The notes under the pieces: generated by a model
The model's input: the letters and a program-made list of their open reading frames with translations, nothing else
Database searches by the model: none
What the model was told of the DNA's origin: nothing
Made by a program: the position numbers and the translations under genes
In this document: positions 51,316-59,372 of the stretch, one piece after another
How positions within the stretch are numbered: the stretch's first letter is position 1
Layout of the letters: each line of letters starts with the position of its first letter
Source: an uncultured Roseivirga sp.
Lineage (GTDB): Bacteria; Bacteroidota; Bacteroidia; Cytophagales; Cyclobacteriaceae
Assembly (NCBI GenBank): GCA_947493005.1
Contig: CANLOY010000003.1
Span: forward strand, 620,001 to 684,000
Length of the DNA stretch: 64,000 nucleotides
Reading direction: 5' to 3'

Positions 51316-51857
51316 AAAGCCTCGCTTAGCCCCATATTGGAACCATTGCTATTGATGAATTGCGAGAACTTGAGAATGTTGTTGACATCGGGAAAACCCT
51401 CAATATCAATAATGCTATACCCTTCTTCCATAGTAACTAGCACCACAAATCCCTGAGGTTTACCTCTTCGTTCTTTCATCAGGATGTTCATGATATTGCC
51501 TTCTACTCTGGCAGACATCATTGATTCATATCCTTCATCTAGAACTTTAGATTCTAGTGCTTTGAAGCTTGATTGATCGATGTCATTTCGATCATCATCA
51601 TCTTCATAAAGGAAGAACTTCACCTTCTCAATTCCGGCAATCATATCTGCAATTGGTGGCATATCACCAAAGTCGCTGGTATTTGATCCCCCTATCGCAG
51701 CAAGATCAATTCTTGATATCATTTTGAGGGTACTCTTATAAAAAAAGAGTTTTGTAGTGGGACGGTTGTCCTGTCTGAATCGCTCTACACTACGGCTTTG
51801 CGCAATGCCACTTAGCGACAGACTCAGTAATAAACTGATTAAAAAAAGCTTCTTCAT
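51309..51857 (-). CDS. Exported DUF4252 domain protein, copy 2
   Basis: Exported protein of 182 residues; ATG 51857 begins the signal peptide MKKLFLISLLLSLSLSGIAQ. The mature part is a compact alpha/beta domain of the DUF4252 type (SRIDLAAIGG, EKVKFFLYEDDDD, GFVVLVTMEEGYSIIDIEGFPDVNNILKF). Function unknown. It is the fourth gene of an ECF sigma / anti-sigma-like / DUF4252 / DUF4252 row, with an 80-bp gap and a hairpin before it. The family is, to my knowledge, restricted to Bacteroidota. Confidence 0.75.
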   Translation of the reverse strand: MKKLFLISLLLSLSLSGIAQSRSVERFRQDNRPTTKLFFYKSTLKMISRIDLAAIGGSNTSDFGDMPPIADMIAGIEKVKFFLYEDDDDRNDIDQSSFKALESKVLDEGYESMMSARVEGNIMNILMKERRGKPQGFVVLVTMEEGYSIIDIEGFPDVNNILKFSQFINSNGSNMGLSEAFR

Positions 51858-51892
51858 ACATCCAATTGTTTTTGAGCTTTGACCAATAAAAT

Positions 51893-51916
51893 CAGAGAGC
51901 ACCGGAGCACTCTCTG
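51893..51916 (-). terminator. Hairpin between the two DUF4252 genes (attenuator candidate)
   Basis: A 7-bp stem CAGAGAG (51893-51899) / CTCTCTG (51910-51916) with a 10-base loop is followed on the minus strand by ATTTTATTGG. It could be a weak terminator or RNA-processing site that lowers expression of the last gene. Confidence 0.38.
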
Positions 51917-51936
51917 TTGACTAAAATCGCAATTTC

Positions 51937-52470
51937 TTAATTGCCATCCATCTTGTCCAAGAATTCTAGTTCTTTAAAACCATCCATTCCAATAGATTTA
52001 GACAGTTTATATAAGGCATTCAAATCAATACCATCACCAACGATGCTCAACAGGCCGAACTCATCATCACCGCCCATTACCATAAACAACTCGTGGATCT
52101 TATTGTTTTTCTCTTTAATCATGAACCTGATATCTTTATCATCTTCTCTCAAAGACATTAATTCTTCAAATTCATTCCCTTTAATAGCTTTCAATGCTTC
52201 GGCATACATTTTTCTACCATCAACATCTTTATCTTTCCCTAATACCTGAACACGCTTGATCTTACCAAGAGATTCCTGAACCATTTTCTGCTCCGCTTCA
52301 TCTTCAAATTCAAGCTTCGCAATCATTTGAAACATTTTACCACTGAAATTCAAGTGCATAAAGGACGCATCATCAACATACTTGTCGAAATACTTTGATA
52401 TCGCATCACTCTGAGCGTTTGCAGATACCGCAAATAGGCCCAATACCATTGTTAATACTAACTTTTTCAT
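51937..52470 (-). CDS. Exported DUF4252 domain protein, copy 1
   Basis: Exported protein of 177 residues with a signal peptide ending FAVSANAQ (20). It has the same fold signature as its neighbour (FSGKMFQMIAKLEFED, RVQVLGKDKDVDGRK, IRFMIKEKNNKIHELFMVMGG, DLNALYKLSKSI), so the two are diverged tandem paralogues. It starts 13 bp after the anti-sigma-like gene. Likely a periplasmic product of the ECF regulon, either effector or signal input; this is inference from gene order. Confidence 0.76.
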   Translation of the reverse strand: MKKLVLTMVLGLFAVSANAQSDAISKYFDKYVDDASFMHLNFSGKMFQMIAKLEFEDEAEQKMVQESLGKIKRVQVLGKDKDVDGRKMYAEALKAIKGNEFEELMSLREDDKDIRFMIKEKNNKIHELFMVMGGDDEFGLLSIVGDGIDLNALYKLSKSIGMDGFKELEFLDKMDGN

Positions 52471-52483
52471 TATCTATTTTCCT

Positions 52484-53029
52484 CTAATTGTTTTTTAAAT
52501 TCATTTCACTAAGTAATTCTAAACCTTCAGATGCACTGCTCATTTTCGCAAAGTCCTGAAGCCCTGTTCCAGCCTTTCCAAGGTTGGCCAATTCGTTCAT
52601 TGTTTCATTGCCTTTATTCATATAGTTTGAAACAACAAGTAATTGTCTTTTCAATTCTGCATACGCTTCTTCAGGCGTATCAAATGTATCTTCAGATACA
52701 TATTGATTTTGTTCTTGAACAAACAAATAACCGCTAACCAACATAATGATCACTGCTGCTGCAATACTCGCATATTGCTTAAAATAGCCCGACAAACTGA
52801 TCACTTTTGTTTCTTTCTCTTCAGAAATCATTCCTAGAATTTCGTCATCAAACGACTCATCCAATTCACGTTTTGATTCTGATTCGAAGTGTTCGAAAAG
52901 CGCTTTTACTTCTCTTAACTCTTCTATTTCCGGAGTTGATTTAATTAAGCATCTAAGCGCTCTCTCCTCTTCCAGACTTGTTTCAGTCTCCCAGTACTTT
53001 TCTAATAGCTCTTCTGTTCTAGAGTCCAT
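52484..53029 (-). CDS. Anti-sigma-factor-like single-pass membrane protein
   Basis: Protein of 181 residues (ATG 53029; an in-frame ATG lies six bases upstream at 53035). The acidic cytoplasmic N-terminus (about 1-85; MDSRTEELLEKYWETETSLEEE) is followed by one membrane helix (about 87-103, ASIAAAVIIMLVSGYLF) and a periplasmic tail of about 75 residues. The topology and overlap with the upstream ECF sigma gene fit an anti-sigma factor, although I see no zinc-binding ZAS motif. It overlaps the sigma gene by about 11 bp, implying stoichiometric translation. Confidence 0.72.
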   Translation of the reverse strand: MDSRTEELLEKYWETETSLEEERALRCLIKSTPEIEELREVKALFEHFESESKRELDESFDDEILGMISEEKETKVISLSGYFKQYASIAAAVIIMLVSGYLFVQEQNQYVSEDTFDTPEEAYAELKRQLLVVSNYMNKGNETMNELANLGKAGTGLQDFAKMSSASEGLELLSEMNLKNN

Positions 53030-53531
53030 AAGCATCGACTTTCATTAAGCTTTCTTTCAATTTTCTTCTGGCTCTGAACAAATTTGTCTTCACCAGATTG
53101 ATATCAATTTTAAGCATATCTGCAATTTCTTTATATGCAAACCCTTCGATATCTCTGAGCTGCATCACTTCTCTCTGTCTGTCAGGGAGCGCATCAATTA
53201 GTCCCTTAATTCGATTCATGAGGTCACCTCTTTCTGTTAAAACAAATGGTGTATCTCGCTCTTTTCTTGTATCGAACTCGACCTCAAACAGGTCTGTTTT
53301 CTTTACATGCTTCGACCTGAGTTTATCCAGCGCCTTATTACGGGTAATCTGCATACACCAAGCCTCCAGGTTTTGAATCTGATCAACATCAGACCTTTTT
53401 TCCCAAACCTTGATCAAACACTCTTGCACAACGTCCTTTGCATGCTCTTCATCTCTCACGATGTTGAGCGCAAAGCGGAACAATTTGTTCTTCAAGGGCA
53501 AAACCTCTGCTTTGAAGCGTGATACATCCAT
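53019..53531 (-). CDS. ECF-type RNA polymerase sigma factor
   Basis: ECF sigma-70 factor of 170 residues from ATG 53531. Region 2 is LFRFALNIVRDEEHAKDVVQECLIKVWEKR, with AWCMQITRNKALDKLRSKH. Region 4 is LPDRQREVMQLRDIEGFAYKEIADMLKIDINLVKTNLFRARRKLKES. It begins a four-gene operon: sigma, anti-sigma-like membrane protein and two DUF4252 exported proteins. The layout suggests an envelope-stress or cell-surface signal system controlling its own operon. Confidence 0.9.
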   Translation of the reverse strand: MDVSRFKAEVLPLKNKLFRFALNIVRDEEHAKDVVQECLIKVWEKRSDVDQIQNLEAWCMQITRNKALDKLRSKHVKKTDLFEVEFDTRKERDTPFVLTERGDLMNRIKGLIDALPDRQREVMQLRDIEGFAYKEIADMLKIDINLVKTNLFRARRKLKESLMKVDAYGL

Positions 53532-53698
53532 AATCAAAAAATAGACGACCTGATTTTAATAGTTGTTAACAAGGAATACATTTTTTTATGCAAAACCTTG
53601 AACTTCAGTTCTTTCTATTCAAAAAAAGGTTCACTGAGCAGTTGAATGGAATATAAAGAGTCTCAAAAAATTGTGAAGACTTAATGAAGGTTTACTTA

Positions 53699-54715
53699 CT
53701 AACCGCAGTTAAGACTTTTCAATTCTTGATCTGAGTTGATGTTAACAGAAGCCTCTTTTATGAGCTGACAAGCTTCAACCATTCTCTCCATAGCAACAAG
53801 TGCTTTGGCCCAATAGACATGCATCATTGGCACTTCTTTCTCTAGCTTTTCAGCCAGTTCAAAGTTTCTGATAGCGCCTTCGTACTTCTGTTGTTTAAAA
53901 AGTAGTATCCCTCTGTTTCTGTAAGCCCAGGCATTTTGCGGGGCTCCAATAATCGCTCTTCTGATGTCTGGTTCGGCATTTTCCAAGTCAGATTTCATTA
54001 AATATATGTAACCACGATTGTTGAGAAAATACGGGTTAGTTATGTCCAATTTTAGTGCTTGTTGTACAAGATCAAGCGCTTTGTCATAGTTTGACTTAGC
54101 TGTTTCAATCAATGCCAACGTATTATATATATTCGGTTCAGTAGCATCAATAGCCATTGCCCGGTTTAAAAGTGCTTCGGCACTCTTAAAGTCTTTGAGC
54201 ATAAAATATCCATTTGCCGCATTGATAAGTATCTCCGGATTTTTCTCATCCTTCTTCAATGCAGCATTAAAAGCATCAATGGATTGACTAAAGTCTTTCA
54301 TCTCATGGTAGACCAGACCTCTACTAAAGTCTACAAAGGCCGAATCAGGAAACACATTCTTTAAAACCATCAAATCTTCCAGAGCCTTCTCGTATCGGCC
54401 TGCATCCAGGTAGGCATTTACTCTATTTCTGCGTGCACTGGAAAACTCAGGGTCAATCTGCAAAAGAATATGTGTGTAGTCATTAATTGCCTCGACATAC
54501 TTGCCATCTCTGTAATTGGCCACTCCTCTGTTGTTGTAAGCATCAATAAAGTCAGGGTCTTTGGCAATGGCTTCTGTATAAAGTCGTACTGCTTCATTAA
54601 ATTCTCCTTTGCCCATGGCTTCGTTACCTTTAAGCAAAAATCTACCGGCTTTATCTTGATCACTATCACATCCAAAAACCAAAACAACCAATACCAGAAT
54701 AAGAAGTTTTTTCAT
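53699..54715 (-). CDS. TPR-repeat lipoprotein
   Basis: Lipoprotein of 338 residues from ATG 54715, with signal MKKLLILVLVVLVFGC and Cys16 as the lipid anchor. The body is a run of about eight tetratricopeptide repeats (for example GEFNEAVRLYTEAIAKDPDF, GKYVEAINDYTHILLQIDPEF, NYDKALDLVQQALKLDITNP, KYEGAIRNFELAEKLEKEV). It ends in an unpaired Cys near the C-terminus (KSLNCG). Probably a periplasmic or outer-membrane protein-interaction scaffold. It lies about 160 bp downstream of the sigma gene's 5' region on the same strand but with its own promoter space. Confidence 0.82.
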   Translation of the reverse strand: MKKLLILVLVVLVFGCDSDQDKAGRFLLKGNEAMGKGEFNEAVRLYTEAIAKDPDFIDAYNNRGVANYRDGKYVEAINDYTHILLQIDPEFSSARRNRVNAYLDAGRYEKALEDLMVLKNVFPDSAFVDFSRGLVYHEMKDFSQSIDAFNAALKKDEKNPEILINAANGYFMLKDFKSAEALLNRAMAIDATEPNIYNTLALIETAKSNYDKALDLVQQALKLDITNPYFLNNRGYIYLMKSDLENAEPDIRRAIIGAPQNAWAYRNRGILLFKQQKYEGAIRNFELAEKLEKEVPMMHVYWAKALVAMERMVEACQLIKEASVNINSDQELKSLNCG

Positions 54716-54802
54716 CGCTGAAATTTTAATCAAAATAAGGCGCGAAAAACATAGGAACCAAGGTAAGTCTTCATTTCTCTTGATTCGTTAATTTTAAAGT
54801 AT

Positions 54803-55168
54803 ATGAATAAGCGATTTAGCTTTAAGGAAAGGATTAAAAGTTTTGAATATGCCATTAAAGGCATCAAGGCAACCATTTGGGCTGAACATAATTTCCGTAT
54901 CCATTTGTTTGCTGGAGCTGCAGTTATTGGTCTAGGGTTTTACCTTCATATTTCTCCACATGAATGGCTTTGGTTAGTGGTTGCTATAGCCTTAGTGCTC
55001 ATATGCGAAATGATTAACACTGCTATTGAAAAACTGATAGACCTTACTGAACCTGATCACGACCCTGTGGCAGGAAAAGTAAAAGATATGGCTGCCGGAG
55101 CTGTTTTAATAGCGGCTATAGCTGCGACCATAATTGGTGTGATTATATTCTGGCCTTATCTTACCTAG
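54803..55168 (+). CDS. dgkA: Diacylglycerol/undecaprenol kinase family membrane protein
   Basis: Small trimeric membrane kinase of 121 residues. Three helices are visible (about 33-50, 54-72 and 95-118). The family signature is AEHNFRIHLFAGAAV, then EMINTAIEKLIDLTEPDHDP and KDMAAGAVLIAAIAA. In Gram-negatives it recycles diacylglycerol; the same fold in other bacteria phosphorylates undecaprenol. Which substrate applies here is not clear. The gene leads a tight plus-strand group of small genes, with a 48-bp gap to the DUF1801 gene. Confidence 0.9.
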   Translation: MNKRFSFKERIKSFEYAIKGIKATIWAEHNFRIHLFAGAAVIGLGFYLHISPHEWLWLVVAIALVLICEMINTAIEKLIDLTEPDHDPVAGKVKDMAAGAVLIAAIAATIIGVIIFWPYLT

Positions 55169-55216
55169 CAGAGCATTTTCCATTACTATTTTATAAATTG
55201 GAGAAACGATTCTTTA

Positions 55217-55639
55217 ATGGCAAAAGCACAAAACAAAACCACGGAAAACGAAGCAAGTGTAAATAAGTTCCTTAACAGTGTAAAGGATAATCAAAAGAAG
55301 GCCGATTGTCTGGAACTTAAGGGCATGATGGAAACTATCACAAAAAAACCTGCCAAGATGTGGGGAGCCTCAATAGTTGGGTTTGACACCTATCACTATA
55401 AATATGATAGTGGCCGAGAAGGCGATATGATGAAGGTTGGCTTTTCTCCAAGAGCACAAAGCCTTACTATTTACATTATGCCTGGCTTTGAGCGCTATGC
55501 TGAATTAATGGAAAAGCTTGGTAAGCATAAAACAGGTAAATCTTGTCTTTACATTAAAAAGCTAGACGATATAGACCGAGATACGCTTAAAGACCTGATA
55601 CAAGGCTCTTTCGATTACATGACAAATAAGTATGGCTAG
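55217..55639 (+). CDS. DUF1801 (YdhG-like) domain protein
   Basis: Cytoplasmic protein of 140 residues of the DUF1801/YdhG family. Typical elements are VNKFLNSVKDNQKKADCLEL, KPAKMWGASIVGFDTYHYKY, MMKVGFSPRAQSLTIYIMPGFE and GKSCLYIKKLDDIDRDTLKDL. No catalytic role is established for the family. The stop overlaps the next gene's start by 8 bp. Confidence 0.82.
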   Translation: MAKAQNKTTENEASVNKFLNSVKDNQKKADCLELKGMMETITKKPAKMWGASIVGFDTYHYKYDSGREGDMMKVGFSPRAQSLTIYIMPGFERYAELMEKLGKHKTGKSCLYIKKLDDIDRDTLKDLIQGSFDYMTNKYG

Positions 55640-55862
55640 GCAAAAGACAAAGGCAAACTGGATGATTCTGCTACTCTTTTTGGGTAGCATATTTTATGCA
55701 ATCAACTTTGTCAAAGCAGTTATGGCTCCAGATCATACGGTTTTCGACTTCATAGGTATAGATATGAATAAATGGGTCTATTTGGTCTTTACCCTAATTG
55801 CCTCAATCGGCTTGCTCTATATCAGCAATCAGTGGTACAAACAAAAAAGGAGTGCGAAATAA
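55632..55862 (+). CDS. Small two-helix membrane protein
   Basis: Protein of 76 residues with a basic N-terminus (MARQKTKAN), two membrane helices (about 11-28 and 48-65) and a basic tail (YKQKRSAK). I do not recognise the family. It overlaps the DUF1801 gene by 8 bp and the following acetyltransferase gene by 11 bp, so all three are probably one translational unit. The tight coupling and consistent reading frame support it as a real gene. Confidence 0.62.
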   Translation: MARQKTKANWMILLLFLGSIFYAINFVKAVMAPDHTVFDFIGIDMNKWVYLVFTLIASIGLLYISNQWYKQKRSAK

Positions 55863-56331
55863 TTCTGATATACTCTTTACCGCCGGGCAACTTAGCACAA
55901 GTCAAAAACAAGCGCTTTTTATGCTATGGAATAATGAATACCCTGTTCAGCTATGTTATCAAGCACTTTCCGACTTGGATGAATACCTCCTTTCTTTATC
56001 AGAGCCAACGCATTACTTAATCACTAACAAAAACAACTATACTGTAGGCTGGGCTGTGGCCTTTGACAGAGATAATGAGCGTTGGTTTGCCATTATTGTA
56101 GACAATAAATCTCAGGGCAAAGGTTATGGAACACAGCTATTGAATATGCTTAAAAAAGATAATTCGCAACTTAATGGATGGGTTACAGATCATAACGATT
56201 ATAAAAAATCAAACGGCAACCTTTATCCATCTCCCCTAGCCTTCTATACAAAGAATGGTTTTGAATTGTTAGCCAACGAACGGTTAGAAACTGAAAACCT
56301 TTCTGCCGTAAAAATAAGATCAATGGTATAA
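55852..56331 (+). CDS. GNAT-family acetyltransferase (GTG start inside the upstream gene)
   Basis: N-acetyltransferase of 159 residues. I select GTG 55852, which is preceded by a good AAGGAG ribosome-binding site at 55847-55852. The longer frame from 55798 lies wholly inside the membrane-protein gene. The acetyl-CoA loop is WFAIIVDNKSQGKGYGTQLLNML (Q-G-K-G-Y-G), and the C-terminal PSPLAFYTKNGFELLANERLET is the usual tyrosine-containing motif B. Substrate unknown. A second GNAT gene follows 9 bp later. Confidence 0.75.
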   Translation: MRNNSDILFTAGQLSTSQKQALFMLWNNEYPVQLCYQALSDLDEYLLSLSEPTHYLITNKNNYTVGWAVAFDRDNERWFAIIVDNKSQGKGYGTQLLNMLKKDNSQLNGWVTDHNDYKKSNGNLYPSPLAFYTKNGFELLANERLETENLSAVKIRSMV

Positions 56332-56340
56332 ATCAAAACT

Positions 56341-56805
56341 ATGGAATTAAAATTCAGAAAAGCCGCCAAAGCTGATGTTCAACATATAGTTGAAATGCTT
56401 GCAGATGACGAATTAGGAGAGCTAAGAGAAAACTACCAAATCCCTATTCCTAAGACCTACCTGAATGCCTTTGATTCCATTGATCAGGATAAAAATCAAG
56501 AACTCATTGTTATCGAATCTAACAATGAAATTGTAGGTACGCTTCAACTCAGTTTTATACAATACCTCACATATCAGGGAGGTATAAGAGCACAAATAGA
56601 AGCTGTACGAATCAGGAAAGGTTACAGAAATAGGGGTTTAGGTGAGTCCTTCTTTCAATGGGCTATTGAAAGGGCCAAACAACGCAAAGCACATATACTT
56701 CAGCTTACCACAGATAAAAGCAGGCCTGATGCACTCAGGTTCTATAAAAAGCTAGGTTTTGAACCCTCTCATGAAGGAATGAAAATGCATTTGAATAAAA
56801 GTTGA
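56341..56805 (+). CDS. GNAT-family N-acetyltransferase
   Basis: Acetyltransferase of 154 residues. Motif A is QIEAVRIRKGYRNRGLGESFFQWAI (R-x-x-G-x-G pattern RNRGLG), motif B is LQLTTDKSRPDALRFYKKLGF, and the N-terminus opens ELKFRKAAKADVQHIVEML. This arrangement resembles the PhnO/aminoalkylphosphonate or general small-molecule GNATs, but the substrate is not set by the sequence. Probably co-expressed with the preceding GNAT; the two are not close copies. Confidence 0.82.
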   Translation: MELKFRKAAKADVQHIVEMLADDELGELRENYQIPIPKTYLNAFDSIDQDKNQELIVIESNNEIVGTLQLSFIQYLTYQGGIRAQIEAVRIRKGYRNRGLGESFFQWAIERAKQRKAHILQLTTDKSRPDALRFYKKLGFEPSHEGMKMHLNKS

Positions 56806-56851
56806 TTTGCATGGTAGGGTTTGATAGATGATATTGGTACTAACTTCAGTA

Positions 56852-57199
56852 ATGAGAAGGACTTTTACCTATTTATTTGCCTTGACCATGTTTATCGCCT
56901 GCGCGATGAACTCAGAGATAGCACCCGGAAATCTTTCAGAATCCTGGTTGGGTTTTGTAAAAAGGAACATCCAAAAGAACAGATTTGAATTGCTGGAGGA
57001 CATGAAGGAGATTACCAGACAGGGGCTAATTTACTTCGAAGTATACAATCAATCAGGTCACCTTGTCAAAGTGCTCAAAGACACTTCAGATTTTGACAAT
57101 GACTTTCAAAAGTCTTTCAACAATTCTCAAATGCTAATCAAATCTGTGAGTCAGCCAACCAGTATTGGACTTACCAGCAGTGATTTTGTTTTACGCTAA
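56852..57199 (+). CDS. Small lipoprotein of unknown function
   Basis: Predicted lipoprotein of 115 residues from ATG 56852, with signal MRRTFTYLFALTMFIAC and Cys17 as anchor. An in-frame start at 56828 would add eight residues and weaken the signal. The mature part is a short alpha/beta chain (IQKNRFELLEDMKEITRQG, IYFEVYNQSGHLVKVL) with no family I can name. Its TAA overlaps the stop of the convergent ABC1-kinase gene by four bases (CTAA). Confidence 0.58.
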   Translation: MRRTFTYLFALTMFIACAMNSEIAPGNLSESWLGFVKRNIQKNRFELLEDMKEITRQGLIYFEVYNQSGHLVKVLKDTSDFDNDFQKSFNNSQMLIKSVSQPTSIGLTSSDFVLR

Positions 57200-58515
57200 A
57201 CCGCTACTTTCGAAGCCCATTTTGGCTTTGTAGTCACTACTTTAGCTTTCAACTCATTCAGAATACTGTACAAGCCAAAATAGGTTCGGTTTATGTATAA
57301 ACCATCTCTTGCGCCTCTGGCCTTTTCTGACTCTCTGAATTTCTTAGATTCGGAAATCACCTCTCCCATCTCAAAAATCTTTTGAAAATAGGCATCATCT
57401 CCAAAGTCAAATTCCTGTTGATGGAAAGGTTGCCCCAAAATCCCCATCATGTCCCTGATTACCTCCGAGAAATATATCTGATCTTCAGGAGTATCGTCTT
57501 CATAAATAAATCTGAGCTGCTTAAAAGTGTCCATAAGCTCTGAATCGGCTTCCAGCATATCCCTTCTAATAAGCCTGAAATATGGTTCGTAAAATTCATC
57601 TGGGATAACCTTTACGCAGCCAAAGTCAATTATTCCCAAAACGCCATTTTTATCAATAATAAAGTTTCCTGGATGTGGGTCTGCATGAACCTGTCTCAAT
57701 TCATGTATCTGGAAGTCATAAAAATCCCATAATGCCTGTCCTACTCTATTTCTGGTTTCCTGATCAGGATTAGTCTGGATAAACTCTTTTAGCACTAAAC
57801 CATCAAGCCAGTCCATCGTAATCACCCTACTAGCCGACAATTCGGGGTAGTATTTGGGAAATCTCAGATTTTCAATGTGGCGGCAAGCTTCAGAAATTTC
57901 AATCGACCTTTCAACCTCCAAGTGATAATCGGTTTCTTCTAACAGTTTTGTCTCAACCTCCTCCATATAGTGGTCAAGGTCTTTCTCATTTAAATTCATC
58001 AGCCTGACAGCAAAAGGTCTTACCAATTTCAGGTCTGACTTCACACTATCGGCAACTCCCGGATACTGAATTTTGACCGCCAGTTTCTTTCCTTCTTTGG
58101 TAGCCAAATGCACCTGACCTATAGATGCTGCGTTCATTGCGTTTTTAGTAAAAGAATCGAAAATCTTCTCAGGTGATTTCTTAAAATACTGCTGGAATGT
58201 TTTCACTACCAGAGGAAAAGATAAAGGAGGAGCACTGTACTGCGCCATTGAAAACTTGTCTTGATAAGCAGTTGGCAGCATGTTTTTATCCATGCTCATC
58301 ATTTGCGCTACCTTTAATGCGCTTCCCTTCAGCTCACTTAAAGAATTATAAATATCACGGGCATTATCTGCATGAAGCTCTTCTTTAGACAAAGAAGGGT
58401 TAACAACTCTCTTAGCATAATGCTTTACGTAGTTGCCCCCTACTTTAGCTCCTGTCTTTACAAACTTGGCGGCACGTTGCACCTTGGAAGTTGGAATCTT
58501 TGACTGTTCTTTCAT
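57196..58515 (-). CDS. ABC1/UbiB-family atypical protein kinase-like protein
   Basis: ABC1 (AarF/UbiB/COQ8) family protein of 439 residues. The alanine-rich nucleotide loop is NAASIGQVHLA (about 128-138), the catalytic-loop equivalent is QVHADPHPGNFIID and the metal motif is GIIDFGCVK. The usual KxGQ helix reads LKVAQMMSMD, with Ala replacing Gly. In Proteobacteria UbiB supports ubiquinone synthesis. This organism appears to use menaquinone, so the role is open (lipid-soluble small-molecule handling). It follows a TetR-like gene by 47 bp on the same strand. Confidence 0.88.
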   Translation of the reverse strand: MKEQSKIPTSKVQRAAKFVKTGAKVGGNYVKHYAKRVVNPSLSKEELHADNARDIYNSLSELKGSALKVAQMMSMDKNMLPTAYQDKFSMAQYSAPPLSFPLVVKTFQQYFKKSPEKIFDSFTKNAMNAASIGQVHLATKEGKKLAVKIQYPGVADSVKSDLKLVRPFAVRLMNLNEKDLDHYMEEVETKLLEETDYHLEVERSIEISEACRHIENLRFPKYYPELSASRVITMDWLDGLVLKEFIQTNPDQETRNRVGQALWDFYDFQIHELRQVHADPHPGNFIIDKNGVLGIIDFGCVKVIPDEFYEPYFRLIRRDMLEADSELMDTFKQLRFIYEDDTPEDQIYFSEVIRDMMGILGQPFHQQEFDFGDDAYFQKIFEMGEVISESKKFRESEKARGARDGLYINRTYFGLYSILNELKAKVVTTKPKWASKVAV

Positions 58516-58562
58516 TGCGTGATTTTCAGAGAAACGGAGTTAAAACTGTTCGCTTGGTAAGC

Positions 58563-59234
58563 TTAATTTCTATTTTGGAATAAGAATTTTCCAAAATCCA
58601 GCATGGCATCAAGTGGTCCTTTACCCATTAAATCAAACGCAAGGTTTACCGACTTTTCAATAGCGGCATCTGTTTTTTCAAAAGCCTTACTATCGTCTTT
58701 TATCCAGAAACCCAGAATGAAAAGAAACTGCAACCATACAGCATCTGTATATCGATCACCAATAATTGGCCTGGCTACAACTTCGTCTGTTTCTTTGGCC
58801 TCTGAAAGCAGGTTAGTTGTCCATTCTTTAAAAGCATCTTTTACACTTGATAAGTAATAAGGAGTTATTTCTGGTCTTACTTTTCCGGGTATAGACTGAA
58901 GAATATAACTCCTCTGAGACTTTAGATTTTCTATCCAGGTATAGAAGAAAGCCAATAGTTTTTCTCGTGAAGAGTATTCAGAGTATACATCATCTGAAGT
59001 GAGTGTCTTAACAGTTGAATCGAAGAAATCTGACCAGATCTCTTTTTCTATATTATCAAAGGAGTTAAAGTGGTTATAGAAATCCTCTTCTTTTACTTTC
59101 AAGTCTCTAACAAACTTAAAAATTGAGGCTGGCCTTGTTCCGTTCTCATTGATATAATCAATATAAGCCGATTTAATCTTTTTAGAAGGGCTCGACTTTG
59201 TTCTCGCTTTCTTTGTGGCAGTTGCTTGTTCCAT
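58563..59234 (-). CDS. TetR/AcrR-like transcriptional regulator
   Basis: Regulator-like protein of 223 residues. It has a basic N-terminal tail (KKARTKSSPSKK), then a TetR-type helix-turn-helix in variant form (KIKSAYIDYINENG, PASIFKFVRDLKVKEEDFYNHFNSFDNIEKEIW, about 17-68). An all-helical C-terminal ligand/dimer domain follows. It is directly upstream of the ABC1-kinase gene (47-bp gap), a neighbourhood I recall from other Bacteroidota. An interrupted inverted repeat (59263-59308) upstream could be its operator. Confidence 0.75.
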   Translation of the reverse strand: MEQATATKKARTKSSPSKKIKSAYIDYINENGTRPASIFKFVRDLKVKEEDFYNHFNSFDNIEKEIWSDFFDSTVKTLTSDDVYSEYSSREKLLAFFYTWIENLKSQRSYILQSIPGKVRPEITPYYLSSVKDAFKEWTTNLLSEAKETDEVVARPIIGDRYTDAVWLQFLFILGFWIKDDSKAFEKTDAAIEKSVNLAFDLMGKGPLDAMLDFGKFLFQNRN

Positions 59235-59262
59235 GGGTGCTTAACAATTGTTTAAACCAAAA

Positions 59263-59308
59263 GGTTATGCATCGTTTATTTTTTATTGGAAATACGATGA
59301 GCATAACC
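59263..59308. promoter_or_regulatory. Interrupted inverted repeat upstream of the TetR-like gene
   Basis: GGTTATGC-ATCGT (59263-59275) and ACGAT-GA-GCATAACC (59294-59308) form 8+5 bp arms with a 2-base bulge, about 29 bp upstream of the regulator start. It may be two operator half-sites or an RNA hairpin in the leader. Confidence 0.35.
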
Positions 59309-59372
59309 GATTGATTTAACGAAAATGGCCACATATCGTTGAAGAAAACTACAATGTTTTTTAAGGTAGAGC

